From JALZKA01 sp963734015 (GTDB lineage: Bacteria; Actinomycetota; Thermoleophilia; Solirubrobacterales; 70-9), in assembly GCA_963734015.1 (NCBI GenBank), contig CAVTFG010000014.1, positions 124,001 through 188,000 on the forward strand: DNA of 64,000 bases, read 5' to 3'. Shown in pieces: positions 52,612 to 63,521 of this stretch (position 1 is the stretch's first letter; the number at the start of each line of letters is the position of its first letter). The notes beneath the pieces are model-generated. The model was given only the letters and a program-made list of their open reading frames with translations, made no database searches and was not told the DNA's origin. The translations under genes were made by a program, and so were the position numbers.

Positions 52612-53052
52612 CTAGGCGCCGAGCGCTTCCGTGATCTCGGCGATCGCGGCGGCCTCGGCGTCGCTGACCGGCTTGTCGTCGCTCTCCTTCTTGGCGCCGG
52701 CGACGCGGTTCGCCACGGTGAGCACGAAGCGCCGGTAGTCGGCGAGCTCCTCGGGAGTGGCCTTCTGCTCGACCACGGCGACGCCTTCCCGGATGCGCTC
52801 GAGCCCATTCGCCTTCAGCTCCTCGGTCGACTTCGCCTTGGTGCGATCCATCTCGGGCTTGGTGGATGCGATCTCGTCGAGGAGCTGCGAGTCCCCGTGC
52901 TCCTTGCGGGCCTCGGCGAAGCTCTTGGCCATCGCGTAGACCTCGCGGAACGTGCCGCCGCGCTCGGCGGTCGTGACGATCATTCCGGCGCTGGTCGGAC
53001 CCTCCAGAACGGCGTCCCACTCCTCCGCGGTGAAGTCGGCGCTTCCGGTCAT
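52612..53052 (-). CDS. Conserved hypothetical helical protein
   Basis: A 146-residue protein, all helical by composition. FTAEEWDAVLEGPTSAGMIV and TTAERGGTFREVYAMAKSF at the start and a Ala/Glu-rich helix at the end. No signal peptide or TM. The ATG overlaps the stop of the upstream MFS gene (ATGA), so it is translationally coupled to that transporter. Function unknown. Confidence 0.65.
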   Translation of the reverse strand: MTGSADFTAEEWDAVLEGPTSAGMIVTTAERGGTFREVYAMAKSFAEARKEHGDSQLLDEIASTKPEMDRTKAKSTEELKANGLERIREGVAVVEQKATPEELADYRRFVLTVANRVAGAKKESDDKPVSDAEAAAIAEITEALGA

Positions 53053-54648
53053 CTTGCTTCCCCTTTCACGAGCTTGCGATCAGCTGAACCTACAGCGGTG
53101 TCGGGCTCGCCGTCCTTCGGCTTGCGCCCGAGCTCGAGCACGGTCACGGCCAAGCCCGCGAGCGCGAGCAGGGCCACCATCCGGAAGCCCCACGTGAACC
53201 CGGCGGCGAAGGCCTCGCGCGCGATGTCCTCGAGGCGGGCGGCCATGTGCGGGAACTGGTCCACCAGCTCGCCCGCCGAGTCGGTGCCGGCGAGGATCCC
53301 CTCGACCGCATCCTGCTGCGAGTCGCTGAGCTGCGGGCCCGCGTCGGCGATCTCGGACTCGAGCTTGTCGCTCGATGCCGTCGCGAAGATCGTCGTCGCA
53401 AGTCCGAGGCCCACCGAGCCGCCCGCGATCTGGAACATGTAGGTGAGGCCCCCGGCGAGGCTCGACCGCGATGGATCCAGGGCGGTCACCGCCCAGGTCG
53501 TGACCGAGCTGTAGAACAGGCCGACCCCGGCCCCCATCACGACCATGCCGGGCACGGCCTGTGCCCAGCTGTCGCCGCGTTCGATCAGCGAGATCAGGAA
53601 GGCGCCAACGAGCAGGCTCGAGGCGCCGGCGATCAGTATCGGCCTCGGCCCCAGCCGCTCGTAGAGGCGCCCCGCGGCGACCGAGGCGATCGTGAACGTT
53701 CCCATCATCGGCAGGAGGGCGAGGCCGGCCTCGAACGCGCTGTAAGTCGAGGCTCTTCTGGAAGAGCTGCGGCAGGTACATCAGCGCGACGAAGAACAGC
53801 GGCGACATCAAAAGGACCGCCAGGCACGCGGACATGAAGCTGCGGTTCGACATCACGTCCCGCGGCACCAGCGCGTGACCTCCCGCCCGCCGCTCGATGA
53901 TCACGAACGCGGCCAGCAGGACGACGAAGACGGCGAGGAGGACGAGCACCTCCGGGTCGCTCCAGCCGAGATCGGTCACCTGGTCGAGCGCGACGAGCAG
54001 CGCGATCAGGCCGATCGAGAGCGTGATCGAGCCTGCGTAGTCGAGCCGGCGCTCGGCGTCCTCGGCCACCGACTCCGGGACGGTGCGCCAGGTGACGAAC
54101 GCCGCGACGGCGGCGATCGGGACGTTGAGGATCAGGATCCAGCGCCAGTCGAAGAGCTCGGTGATCGCGCCGCCGATCAGCGGCCCGGCGGCGTTCCCGA
54201 AGCCGGCCGCCCCGAGGATCAGCCCGCCCGCGAGGCCGGCGCGGCTCTCCGGGAGGATCGCGTAGGTCATCCCGAGGATCGCGGGCCACATGAGGGCCCC
54301 GCCGATCCCCATCAGCCCGCGGCAGACGATCAGGGACGTCGGATCCGGCGCGAGGCCGCCCAGCAGGGAGAACAGCGCGAAGATCGCCGCTCCCGCGAAG
54401 AAGATCCGGCGACGGCCGAGCATGTCGGCGAGCCGCCCGCCGGTGACGATCAGCACCCCGAAGACCAGCGCGTAGGCGTTGATCACCCACTGGATCGTCG
54501 AGACGTCGGAGTCGTAGTCCGCCTCGATCTGTGGCAGCGCGACGCTGAGCGCGGTGATGTCGTTGGCGATGATGAAGACGCCCAGCGCCATCGCGACGAG
54601 CGAGACCACGGTCGCCCGATCGAGAGACTCCGCCTTCCCGCCCGCCAT
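53049..54648 (-). pseudogene. DHA2 (EmrB/QacA-type) MFS drug exporter, single-base frameshift
   Basis: The N-terminal frame gives IIANDITALSVALPQIEADY, GRLADMLGRRRIFFAGAAIF (motif A) and GGLILGAAGFGNAAGPLIGG. The C-terminal frame continues MMGTFTIASVAAGRLYERLG and four to five more helices. They meet at LPQLFQKSLD|YSAF if one A near 53744-53745 is removed. Length is 3n+1. About 532 residues with 14 TM when intact, a drug/proton antiporter. Likely a sequencing error. Confidence 0.82.
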
Positions 54649-54748
54649 GGCCCCGCAGTATGCCCGCTCGCGCGGGCCTGTGAAACGCGGGGGTTATCGG
54701 GTAGCCCGCGTCATACTTACGGACTGTCTCCGACTGAAGGGATCCCTG

Positions 54749-55009
54749 ATGAGCACCGTCGCGGTCATCATCATCATCGTCGTCGTTCTCGTCGCGTTGG
54801 CGCTGCTCTACTCGGCGATGCGGCGCAGGCAGGCCGAGGCGCACCTCGAGGACCGGCGCCAGGTCGCATCAGCCCACCGGCAGGAAGCCGACCAGCGAGA
54901 GCGGGAGGCGCAGGAAGCGCAAGCAGCCGCGGATGCTCATGCCGAGCACGCCAGGGACGTCGATCCGGACACCGATACGACGGAGCGCCGCGAGCCGCCC
55001 CGGCCGTGA
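54749..55009 (+). CDS. Small single-TM protein with coiled-coil tail
   Basis: An 86-residue protein: one TM (VAVIIIIVVVLVALALLYSA) followed by a charged Glu/Arg/Gln/Ala-rich helix of about 40 residues and an acidic end (RDVDPDTDTTERRE). ATG 54749 with GAAGGGA upstream. Function unknown. Confidence 0.65.
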   Translation: MSTVAVIIIIVVVLVALALLYSAMRRRQAEAHLEDRRQVASAHRQEADQREREAQEAQAAADAHAEHARDVDPDTDTTERREPPRP

Positions 55010-55088
55010 TCCCGCCGGCCAGGCGCCCCGCGCCCCTGGGGTGATCACGACCACACCCCGGTAGCGGCGACCCTGCCCGCGAGGCTGG

Positions 55089-57369
55089 TCAGCGGCGTCG
55101 CGGTCCGCCCGGCGGGATAGCCCGCAGTGCGCGGAGCCGGCCGCGAATCCCCTTGCCGTGGCCAAGCGCGCGCCGCAGGAGGCGCCGTTGCTCCGGCCCC
55201 GGGCGGCGAGGCGTTCCGGCCGCGAACCGGTTGTAGCGCAGCGCCGCCGGATAGCGCGCGGCGTCCGGTCCCAGCGCCGTCGCGAACGCCCGCTCGATGC
55301 CGAGCAGGGTCACGCGCGGCCCCGACGGCCGGCCGAGCAGCGGCACCGCGCGCTCGAGCTCGCGCAGCTGGGGCTCGGCGCCCTCGGGCCTGAGCAGGAG
55401 CGCGCGCCGGCGACGGTAGCCGACGAACAGCCCGATCACGCCGAGGACGGCCGCGAACGAGACGACGGTGCCCAGCGGCGAGCCGTCATCCGAGCTGCTG
55501 GACTGCGAGGCCTCGATGCGGCCGGACCGCACCGGCTCGTCGATCTCGTCGAACGCGCGTAGGCGGCCCGCGCCGAACCGGTCGACCCCGCCGGCCGACG
55601 CGGTGGCGCTGAGGGTCGTGTCGGTTCGTGCGGGCGCGGCGGCCGGAGTCGGATCAACGGTCACCCAGCCGGCTTGCGGGAACCAGACCTCCACCCACGA
55701 GTGGGCGTCGGTGTCGCGAACCAGATAGGTGCCGGGCTCCTCCGGGTCGGGCAGCCCGGCCGCGAAGCCGGTCGCCACCCTGCTTGGGATCCCGATCATG
55801 CGGAGCATCAGCGCCATCGCGCCCGAGAACTGCTGGCAATACCCGAGCTCGGTCCCGAAACAGGAACGCCGGGAGCGGCTCGTCGCGGTCGGGCACCTCC
55901 TGCTCGTAGGCGTAGTTCTCGAGCAGGTAGCGCTCGATCTCCGCCACCGCCTGGTAGTTGCCGCCGGCCTCCGCCGTGATCCTGCGGGCCAGCGCAGCGA
56001 TCCGCGCGTACGACGTGCCCGGCGCCGGCTCTCCGGCCGCCGGACCGGCCCTCCGGGCGCGCCGCGAGCCGCGGATCGGCACGGTCACCGACTCGAGCGT
56101 GCCGACCGGCGCCGCCTCGGGCGCGAACGTCGTATCGCTGACGCCCTCCGGCAACAGCATCGTCGTGTAGCGCTCGAGCGCGCGTGGATACCGCTCGTCG
56201 TCGTGGCGCCGGAGCATCCTGGCCGTGGGATCCGGCACGTACGAGGTGAACTCGTACTCCGAGCCCTGAACCAGGCCGCCCGCCACGGGTGTCGTCCCGT
56301 CGGGAGCGCTGGCAGCCACGGGCACGCCGACGACGTCCTGCGGGATGCCGGCCGCCACGAGGAGTGGCGAGCGGAGGGCCCTGACCGAGACGTCCAGGGT
56401 CTCCACCCACCGGTCATGCTCGGCCACCAGCTCCGCCGGCGCGCCGCTCACCTCAGCGACCTCGGCGCTGTCGATGAGGACCCCGCCGATGCCGTCGCCT
56501 CGCGCCCATGACGCGCCGCCGAACTCATCCAGGACCGAGGCCCTCCAGTACATCGGGCGTTCGGCGCCGCGGACCTCGAACAGCTCGAGTCCCCGCTGGG
56601 GCCAGTCGAGCGGCCCATAGCTGTGGTCCCAGTCGAAGGCGGCGGTGCGCTCCTCGCCGAACAACTTCCAGCCCGCGTAGTTGATCATCGGGTCCGTGCT
56701 GTCCATGCGGGCGGCCGCCGGCAGCGCCGCAAGCCCCGCGACGAGCACCGCCGCCCCGGCTGCGAGAGCGCGCGAGCCGGGCAGCCGCCCGAGCCACAGG
56801 AAGGCGGCGATGCAGACGAGGAGCCCCAGGCCATGCGCCGGCTCGGCGCTCGGGGACTCCCAGGTGACCGCGACCGCGTAGAGCGCGACGAGCAAAGTGA
56901 GGGCCACTCCCCGCCGTAGGTTCGGCCGCCGGCGATTCGGCCAGAACGCGACCGCCGAGGCCACGGCCAGCGTCAGGGGCGCGGCCAGCAGGATCCCCAG
57001 CCGGGTCCAGGCGGACTCGCCCGCGTACGGCAGGTCGACCTGGCTGATCCCCGCGAGCCCCGCGTCGAGGTTCGCCCGCAGCTCGCCCCAGGCACCTGGT
57101 GCGAGCAGGCGAGCCGGGACGCCCGTTGCCAGGAAGCCGGCGGCGACCGCCGCTGCCACGAGCACGCACGCCAGCGCAACCGTCGCTCCGCGCCGGCGCC
57201 GCACCATGTCCAGCGAGTCGAGCGCGAGTGCCAGGGCGAGCGCGATCACCACGCAGGCGGCCCAGCGCCCGAGCGGCGGGTCCGCCACGAGGGCGAACCA
57301 GTGAATGCCCGCGTAGCCGGCCAGCAGGGCGAACCCGACCAGGGTCCCCACTCGCTCCCGGCCGGTCAC
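55089..57369 (-). pseudogene. Membrane transglutaminase-like protein (TgpA type), single-base frameshift
   Basis: The N-terminal frame has about six TM helices (VGTLVGFALLAGYAGIHWFA onward), then a large extracytoplasmic part. The catalytic domain spans the frame break at FLF|GTELGYCQQF, which is restored by removing one C near 55858. The triad is Cys in GYCQQFSGAM, His in DAHSWVEVWF and Asp in VTVDPTPA. A final TM (GTVVSFAAVLGVIGLFVGYR) and cytoplasmic tail follow. GTG 57369 overlaps the DUF58 stop (GTGA). Length 3n+1. It is the third gene of a MoxR-DUF58-TgpA operon. Confidence 0.85.
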
Positions 57370-58484
57370 GCCGCGCTCCTCGCGAACCGCCGTGCGGCCC
57401 CGGCGTGCAACGCGCAGCAGCCGGCCACCCGGAAAGCCACCCCGCGGCCTGAGGTCGGCCGCGCGGTCACCACGTAGTGCGGGCCGGGGCCGAAGCTGCG
57501 CGCGAGGCCGAGCGCGCGTCCGGGCGCGCCGCCGGTCACCCAGAAAACGCTGCCCTGCTGAGCCATCCGCGACGGGCTGGCGGTCGGTACGCCGGCCACG
57601 ACGACCGCGAGCCGCGCGTGGAGCGCCGGCCAGGCGCGGAGCCGCTGGTCGAGCGCGCTCGGCGCGCGGTGGCCGGGCAGGAGCAGCGCGCACCCGGCGG
57701 TCGGCGCGAGGTGCACGCACAGGGACCCGGCGGCGCGAACGGCGCGATCGAGGGATTCCTCATCGTCGGGCTGCTCGGCGTCCAGCACCACCAGCGGCAC
57801 CGCTTCCGAGCCCGCGACCATCCGCCGCTCGTACATCTCGCCGCTGCGGGCGACGGCCGGCCAGTGGATCCGCGATGCCGGGCTGCCTTCGCGATACGGA
57901 CGCAGCCCATCGACGTCGAACTCGACGGCCCGAGCCTCGCGGATGGAAGAGGCGCCATCGTCACCCGCGTTCGTCGGGCCTACGCCGAGGCCCGCCACGC
58001 CCGCGTTCCCCGCCTCGACCGGCTCGATCCGCGGTAGCACGATCAGCTCGCCGGCCGGCCCCGCGGCTACGCGCCGTGAATGGAGCCCCAGCGGGTCACG
58101 GATCGTCCAGGTGTCGCCGGCCAGAATCGTCCGCCCCCGGCGCGGCATCCGCAGGTCGACCTCCACGCGCCTTGGCCCCAACGGCCCGATCCGGACCGGT
58201 CGCTCCAAGAGCGGGTCGTCCAGCTCGCCGCCGGGCGGGGGCACCGGGCCCGGCCTCAGCTCCAGGCGCAGCGGATACGCGTCGCCCTCGACGATCCGCG
58301 AGGGACCGGGCTCGCGCACGATCGTCGCCCCGCGGGCGGCCAGTTCGGTCCAGACGACCGCTACCAGCGCGAGCCCGGCGAGCGCGATGCCGGGCACGGC
58401 CAGCGACGGCGAGGCGAACGCCATCGCCACCAGCGCGAGGGCGACGCCCAGCCCGGCGGTGGCGGCGGCCGGACTCACTACCAA
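57366..58484 (-). CDS. DUF58 (VWA-like) protein
   Basis: A 372-residue protein. Two N-terminal TM helices (GVALALVAMAFASPSLAV, IALAGLALVAVVW) and the DUF58 signature GLRPYREGSPASRIHWPAVA, then RSGEMYERRM. It acts with MoxR AAA ATPases in cell-envelope or protein-maturation functions. It overlaps the transglutaminase gene and follows moxR by 3 nt. Confidence 0.88.
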   Translation of the reverse strand: MVVSPAAATAGLGVALALVAMAFASPSLAVPGIALAGLALVAVVWTELAARGATIVREPGPSRIVEGDAYPLRLELRPGPVPPPGGELDDPLLERPVRIGPLGPRRVEVDLRMPRRGRTILAGDTWTIRDPLGLHSRRVAAGPAGELIVLPRIEPVEAGNAGVAGLGVGPTNAGDDGASSIREARAVEFDVDGLRPYREGSPASRIHWPAVARSGEMYERRMVAGSEAVPLVVLDAEQPDDEESLDRAVRAAGSLCVHLAPTAGCALLLPGHRAPSALDQRLRAWPALHARLAVVVAGVPTASPSRMAQQGSVFWVTGGAPGRALGLARSFGPGPHYVVTARPTSGRGVAFRVAGCCALHAGAARRFARSAA

Positions 58485-58487
58485 GTC

Positions 58488-59441
58488 CTAGATGGCGGGC
58501 ACGCGCCCCAGCGCCTCGTCGACCACGGTGGCGGCGCCATCGGGCGCGATGGCCTCCGGGGTCAGGACGAGCCGGTGCGCGAGCACCGCGGGCGCGAGCG
58601 CCTGCACGTCGTCCGGGAGCACATGGTCGCGCTCCGAGAGCGCGGCCAGGGCCTTGGCCGCGCGAAACAGCATCAACCCGGCTCGTGGGCTGGCGCCGAG
58701 CTCCACCCGGGAGTCGGACCGGGTCGCCTCGCAGACCGCGACGACGTAGCGGCGCACCGGGTCCGCCGCGTGGACCTGAGCGGCACCCCGCTGCGCCGCA
58801 CGGATCATCGCCACCTCGGTCACGGGCTCGAGGTCGAGGACACGGTCGTGACCGGCGTGCTCAGCCAGCATCTCGGCCTCCTTCTCGGCGCCGGGATAGC
58901 CCATCGACACGCGCACCATGAAGCGGTCGAGCTGCGCCTCCGGCAGCGGATAGGTGCCCTCGTACTCGCTCGGGTTCTGGGTCGCCAGCACCAGGAATGG
59001 CCGCGCCAGCTCATGCGGCTGGCCGTCGACCGTCACGCGCCGCTCCTGCATGCACTCCAGGAGCCCCGACTGGGTCTTCGGCGACGTCCGATTGATCTCG
59101 TCGACCAGGACGATGTTCGCGAACACCGGCCCCGGGTGGAAGTCGAACCGCGCCTCGCGCTGGTTGAAGACGTTGGCGCCGACCACGTCCGCGGGCAGCA
59201 GGTCGGCGGTGCACTGGATCCGGGCGTACTCCGCCTCGAGCGAGCGCGACAGCGCCCGCGCCAGGGCCGTCTTTCCGACCCCGGGGTGGTCCTCGATCAG
59301 GACGTGGCCCTCGGCGACCAGCGCGACGAGCAGGTCGCGGACGACCTCGTCGGAGACCTTCACCGCTCGTCGGACGTTCTCGCGCAGCGCCGCGCCCAGC
59401 TCCGCAACCCCGGTCGGGTCGAGATCGGGTGGTGCCGCCAT
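58488..59441 (-). CDS. MoxR-family AAA+ ATPase
   Basis: A 317-residue ATPase: Walker A HPGVGKTALARAL, Walker B IVLVDEINRTSP, sensor 1 VLATQNPSEYEGTYPLPEAQ and sensor 2 ASPRAGLMLF. It chaperones the DUF58 and transglutaminase partners encoded downstream. First gene of the operon. The repeat at 59496-59543 lies just upstream. Confidence 0.93.
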   Translation of the reverse strand: MAAPPDLDPTGVAELGAALRENVRRAVKVSDEVVRDLLVALVAEGHVLIEDHPGVGKTALARALSRSLEAEYARIQCTADLLPADVVGANVFNQREARFDFHPGPVFANIVLVDEINRTSPKTQSGLLECMQERRVTVDGQPHELARPFLVLATQNPSEYEGTYPLPEAQLDRFMVRVSMGYPGAEKEAEMLAEHAGHDRVLDLEPVTEVAMIRAAQRGAAQVHAADPVRRYVVAVCEATRSDSRVELGASPRAGLMLFRAAKALAALSERDHVLPDDVQALAPAVLAHRLVLTPEAIAPDGAATVVDEALGRVPAI

Positions 59442-59495
59442 GTCTGCTTGATGGTACGGGGCGGATCAAGCCCGCGGTCCGTTTCCTGAACATGT

Positions 59496-59543
59496 GAGGC
59501 GGAGTCGAAGACGAAGCCGAAGGCCGCCGTTGTTGAGGCGGCT
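59496..59543 (+). repeat. Dispersed palindromic repeat, copy 2
   Basis: Aligns to 6279-6328 (GAGGCGGAG, CGAAGCCGA, CGCCGTTGTTGAGGCGGCT). The stem here is GCCGCC/GGCGGC. It lies in the divergent gap between moxR and the M14 peptidase gene. Confidence 0.6.
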
Positions 59544-59613
59544 GAAGTTTGTTTAGCCGGGGGCGGGTAGTGGAAAGCCGTCTTCCGGAGATTCGTCCTA
59601 ACCGGGAGAGGTA

Positions 59614-62600
59614 ATGAGGAAGGCTTTCGTCCGGGGAATGCTGTCGGGAATCTGCGCGCTGGCGCTCACGAGCACCGCGTCGGCCGCCGGGGACACGCTG
59701 AATGCCTACGAGGTACGGGCGTCGGCTCAGAACCTCCAGACGCTGGCCGAGAACGGCTTCGACACGAGCGAGGGCCTCGACGGCCGGGCCATCGAGGTCA
59801 TCGCCAGCGAAACGCAGGCTCAGGCTCTACGCAAGCAGGGCGTCGCCGTCAGCCTCAAGCGCGACCAGCAGGGCCGGACCGCGGTCCAGGCGCTGCGCCG
59901 CGACGTCGGCCCGGACGGCTCCTACGACGTCTACCGCCCGTACTGGAACGACGAATGCACCGAGACCACGTGCTACGTCGGCCGCGACGAGGAGGGCAAC
60001 CCCCGGCAGACGCTCTACCAGGAGATGATCCAGCTCGCCGAGGAGAACCCGGACATCGTCCAGGAGGTGGAGATCGGCGAGAGCCTGAACGGCGCGCCGA
60101 TCCTGGCCCTGCGGGTCACCCGTGACGCCCGCGAGCAGTCGAACCCGCCCGGGCACGAAGCCGGCGGTCCTCTACAACGCTGCGCAGCACGCGCGCGAGT
60201 GGATCACGCCCGAGATGATCCGCCGCCTCGCCCACTTCTACGTCGACAACTACGGCGCGGAGGGCGACGCGCTCGGCACCGACGGACAGCCGGTCGCCGG
60301 GCGCCGACGGCCCGGTCCAGGCCGAGGAGCTCACCAGCCTCGTGAACGACTACGAGCTGTGGTTCGTGGTCGTCGCCAACCCGGACGGCTACGACTTCAC
60401 CTTCACCCCGAACAATCGCCTCTGGCGCAAGAACCTGCGCGACAACAACGGCGACGGCGAGATCGCGATCGGCGACGGCGTCGACCTGAACCGAAACTTC
60501 GCCGAGAAGTGGAACTACGACGACGAGGGCTCGTCGAGCGACCCCGCCAACGACACGTACCGAGGGACCGAGCCCAACTCCGAGCCCGAGACGCAGGCGA
60601 TGGACGGCCTGCTGCGCGATGTCGGCTTCGAGTTCATGGTCAACTACCACTCCGCGGCCGAGCTGCTGCTCTATCCGTTCGGCTGGCAGGTGCAGACGAC
60701 CGCCGCCGACGACCCGATCTTCCGCGCGCTTTCCGGCACGGACGCCGACCCGGCGATCCCGGGGTCGAGCCGGGCGCGCCGAACCCGTACGACCCGGACG
60801 TCTCGTCCGAGCTCTACACGACGAACGGCGAGACCACCGACCACGCTTACAGCCGCTACGACACGCTGGCGTGGACGCCGGAGATGGACGTCTCCGACCC
60901 GGAGCGCGGCGGCGGCGACAGCGTGTTCATGTTCCAGGACTCGGAGGCCGACCTCCAGGACGCGTTCGAGAAGAACGTCCCGTTCGCGCTCGACGTGGCG
61001 CACTCGGCCGGCGATCCGGCGAACCCCGTCTCGCACCTCGACCGCGAAGCCGCGGACTTCGAGGTCGACCGCTTCCCGACCTCGTTCGGCGACCCGCAGC
61101 CGGTCGAGGCGCTCGTCAAGCGCGAGCTCGGCGACGTGACGATCAACTGGCGGGTCAACAACGGGGCCCCGCAGAGCGCGGCCGGCCGGCGGAGTTCGAC
61201 GACGGCGAGCGCTATGGCGAGGACGGCGACGTCTACTACGCGCGGGTCCGCGGCGAGGTGACCGGCGCCACGGCGGGCGACAGCGTCCGCGTCTGGTTCG
61301 AGGCCGGCGGCGAGCGCTCGCAGGCGTTCAACTACGAGGTGGCCTCCGACTCCGGATGCCCCGGTGCTCGTGCTGGCGGCCGAGGACTACACAGGGCTCG
61401 TCAACATCCCGGACTACCCGAGCACCGACGGGCCGTTCTACACGAGCTACTACACGGACGCGCTCACCGATCTGGGGATCGCGCACGACGTGTACGACTT
61501 CGACGCGCAGGGACGGCGCGCACCGGACCCGCTCGGCGTGCTGAGCCACTACCAGGCGGTGATCTGGTACACGGGCGACGACTTCGTCATGCGCGAGCCG
61601 GGCGCCCCGGGCCAGTCGGGCGCGTCGCGCGCGGCGAACGACATGATCCTGTCGGTCCGCGACTTCGTGAACGAGGGCGGCAAGCTGCTCCACACCGGGC
61701 AAAACGCCGAGGTGATGGCGTCGACGCCGTACACGTTCAACGTGCAGGGGCAGCCTCCGTACTGCCCGCCCGGCGGTACCGCCGCGGCGAACAACTGCAT
61801 CCCGCTCTCGAACGACTTCCTGCAGTACTGGCTCGGCGCCTACACCCACATCAACACGCCGTACGACCCGGCCACGGCCGAGCTGGCGCTGACGGGCGAC
61901 CCCTACGGGACGACGACGTTCGGCCTGAACGGCGCCGGCAGCGCCGCCAACCAGCAGGACGTCGCGACGGCGCTCGTCACCTCGAGCGTGCTGCCGGAGG
62001 ACGAGTACCCGCAGTTCGCGAGCGAGCGGTCGGTCGAGATCGTCGGCGCGCCGTCGGCGTTCGATCCCACCAGCGGCAGCATGTACGCGGTGGCCGGCTC
62101 CGAGGACGGTGGCTGGCAGCGGCTGCGCAAGACGATCGACCTGACGAACCTGACGTCCGGCCAGGCGGCGGACATCGCGTTCAAGATCTCTTACGACACC
62201 GAGCCGGACTTCGACTACGTGATCGTCGAGGCGCACACGGTCGGTCAGGAGGACTGGACGACGCTGCCCGACGTGAACGGGCACACCACCGACGACACGG
62301 GCGAGTCGTGCCTGATCGACTGGCGCTCGATCCACCCGTTCCTCGACAACTACCAGACGGTGGTCACCGCCGGGCGAGGAGTGCTCGAACCAGGGCTCGG
62401 GCGACGGCGAATGGCACGGCGCCACCGGCAACTCGGCGGGCTTCCAGGACTGGAAGGTCGACCTCTCGGCCTACGCCGGCTCCCAGGTCGAGATCTCGAT
62501 CTCGTACGTCCAGGACTTCGCGTTCGACGGCCTGGGCGTGTTCGTCGACGACGTGGTCGTGACCGAGAACGGCACGGCGACCGAGACGATCGACTTCGAG

Positions 62601-63096
62601 AGCGGCGACGGCGGCTTCGAGGCGGGGCCGCCGCCGCCCGGCTCCGAGGAGGACACCCAGCGCGCCTGGGAGGTCCGCGAATCGGTCGGCTGGATCGACG
62701 GGCCCGGCGTCGCGACCGAGGACTCGATCTACTGGACCTTCGGCTTCGAGGGGATCTCCGACCCGGCGGTACGCGAGCAGGTGCTGGGCAGCTCGCTCGC
62801 CTACCTGGGCGTGGGCGAGGGGCCCGAGCCGCCGGAGCCGCCCAACACCCAGATCACCAAGGGCCCGAAGGAGGAGACCAAGAAGACGAACGCGACGTTC
62901 CGATTCCGGTCGACCCCCGGCCGGCGCCGATTTCGAGTGCAAGCTCGACGACGGTGAATGGGAGACGTGCGACTCGCCGCAGAGCTACAAGAAGCTCGAC
63001 CGCGGGCGCCACGTGTTCAAGGTCCGGGCGACGCTGGCCGGCGTGACCGACCCATCGCCCGACCGGCACGCCTGGCGCATCACCAAGCCCAGGTAG
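59614..63096 (+). pseudogene. Large secreted M14 zinc carboxypeptidase with MAM-like C-terminal domains, multiple frameshifts
   Basis: Pieces from three frames form a protein of about 1160 residues. A signal peptide (MLSGICALALTSTASA) is followed by the M14 domain: LYNAAQHAREWITPE (HxxE zinc motif), WFVVVANPDGYDFTFT, DGVDLNRNF, VNYHSAAELLLYPFG (third zinc His) and TPEMDVSD region with the catalytic acid. A GATase-like/DUF4350 stretch (VLVLAAEDYTGLVNIPDYPS), a MAM/immune-inhibitor-like fold (YDTEPDFDYVIVEAHTVGQE, SYVQDFAFDGLGVFVDDVVV) and a C-terminal Ig-like repeat (ECKLDDGEWETCDSPQSYKK) complete it. Frame changes lie near 60150, 60300, 60765, 61180, 61350, 62380 and 62925. Total length is 3n, so the indels cancel. 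GGGAGAGG precedes the ATG. Confidence 0.82.
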
Positions 63097-63521
63097 CCAA
63101 GAAGATAAGGGAGAGCGGGCGGGCTAGCCGCGAGTCTGTCCGGGGGAACTTGCGGCGCCCTGCTCTCCGATAACGCCCCGGTCGCTCGACCTCGCGATTG
63201 GCAGACGTCTCGCGAGAACCGACGGCGGGTAGGCCGCACCGCGAAAAGTAGGGCGCATGGCCGGACGGCTCTCGGTGAACATCGCTGGGAGCACGATAAA
63301 AGCGACCCGGTGATGACTCAGCGCTGCCTGCCTCGCGCGTAGCCTTCGCGCGACGAAGCTTTGCGAGTCACCTTCGAGAGTGTCGCCGCTTGGCTTGCGC
63401 GGTTACTTCTCTCTCCCGGATCGCTGTTTAAGCAAACTAGACCGCGCCCCGGGACCCGTCAAGGGGTCGTGACCGTACCGGATACCGCAAATTGGGCAAA
63501 TTCGCCTTGCCGGTGGCCCGG
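63097..63521. other. 425-bp gap with no gene
   Basis: Nothing convincing is seen. It contains GGGAGAGCGGGC and GCCCTGCTCTCC (63110-63167), which could pair as a loose terminator of the peptidase gene, and the small inverted repeat GTTTAAGCAAAC near 63426. Confidence 0.4.
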
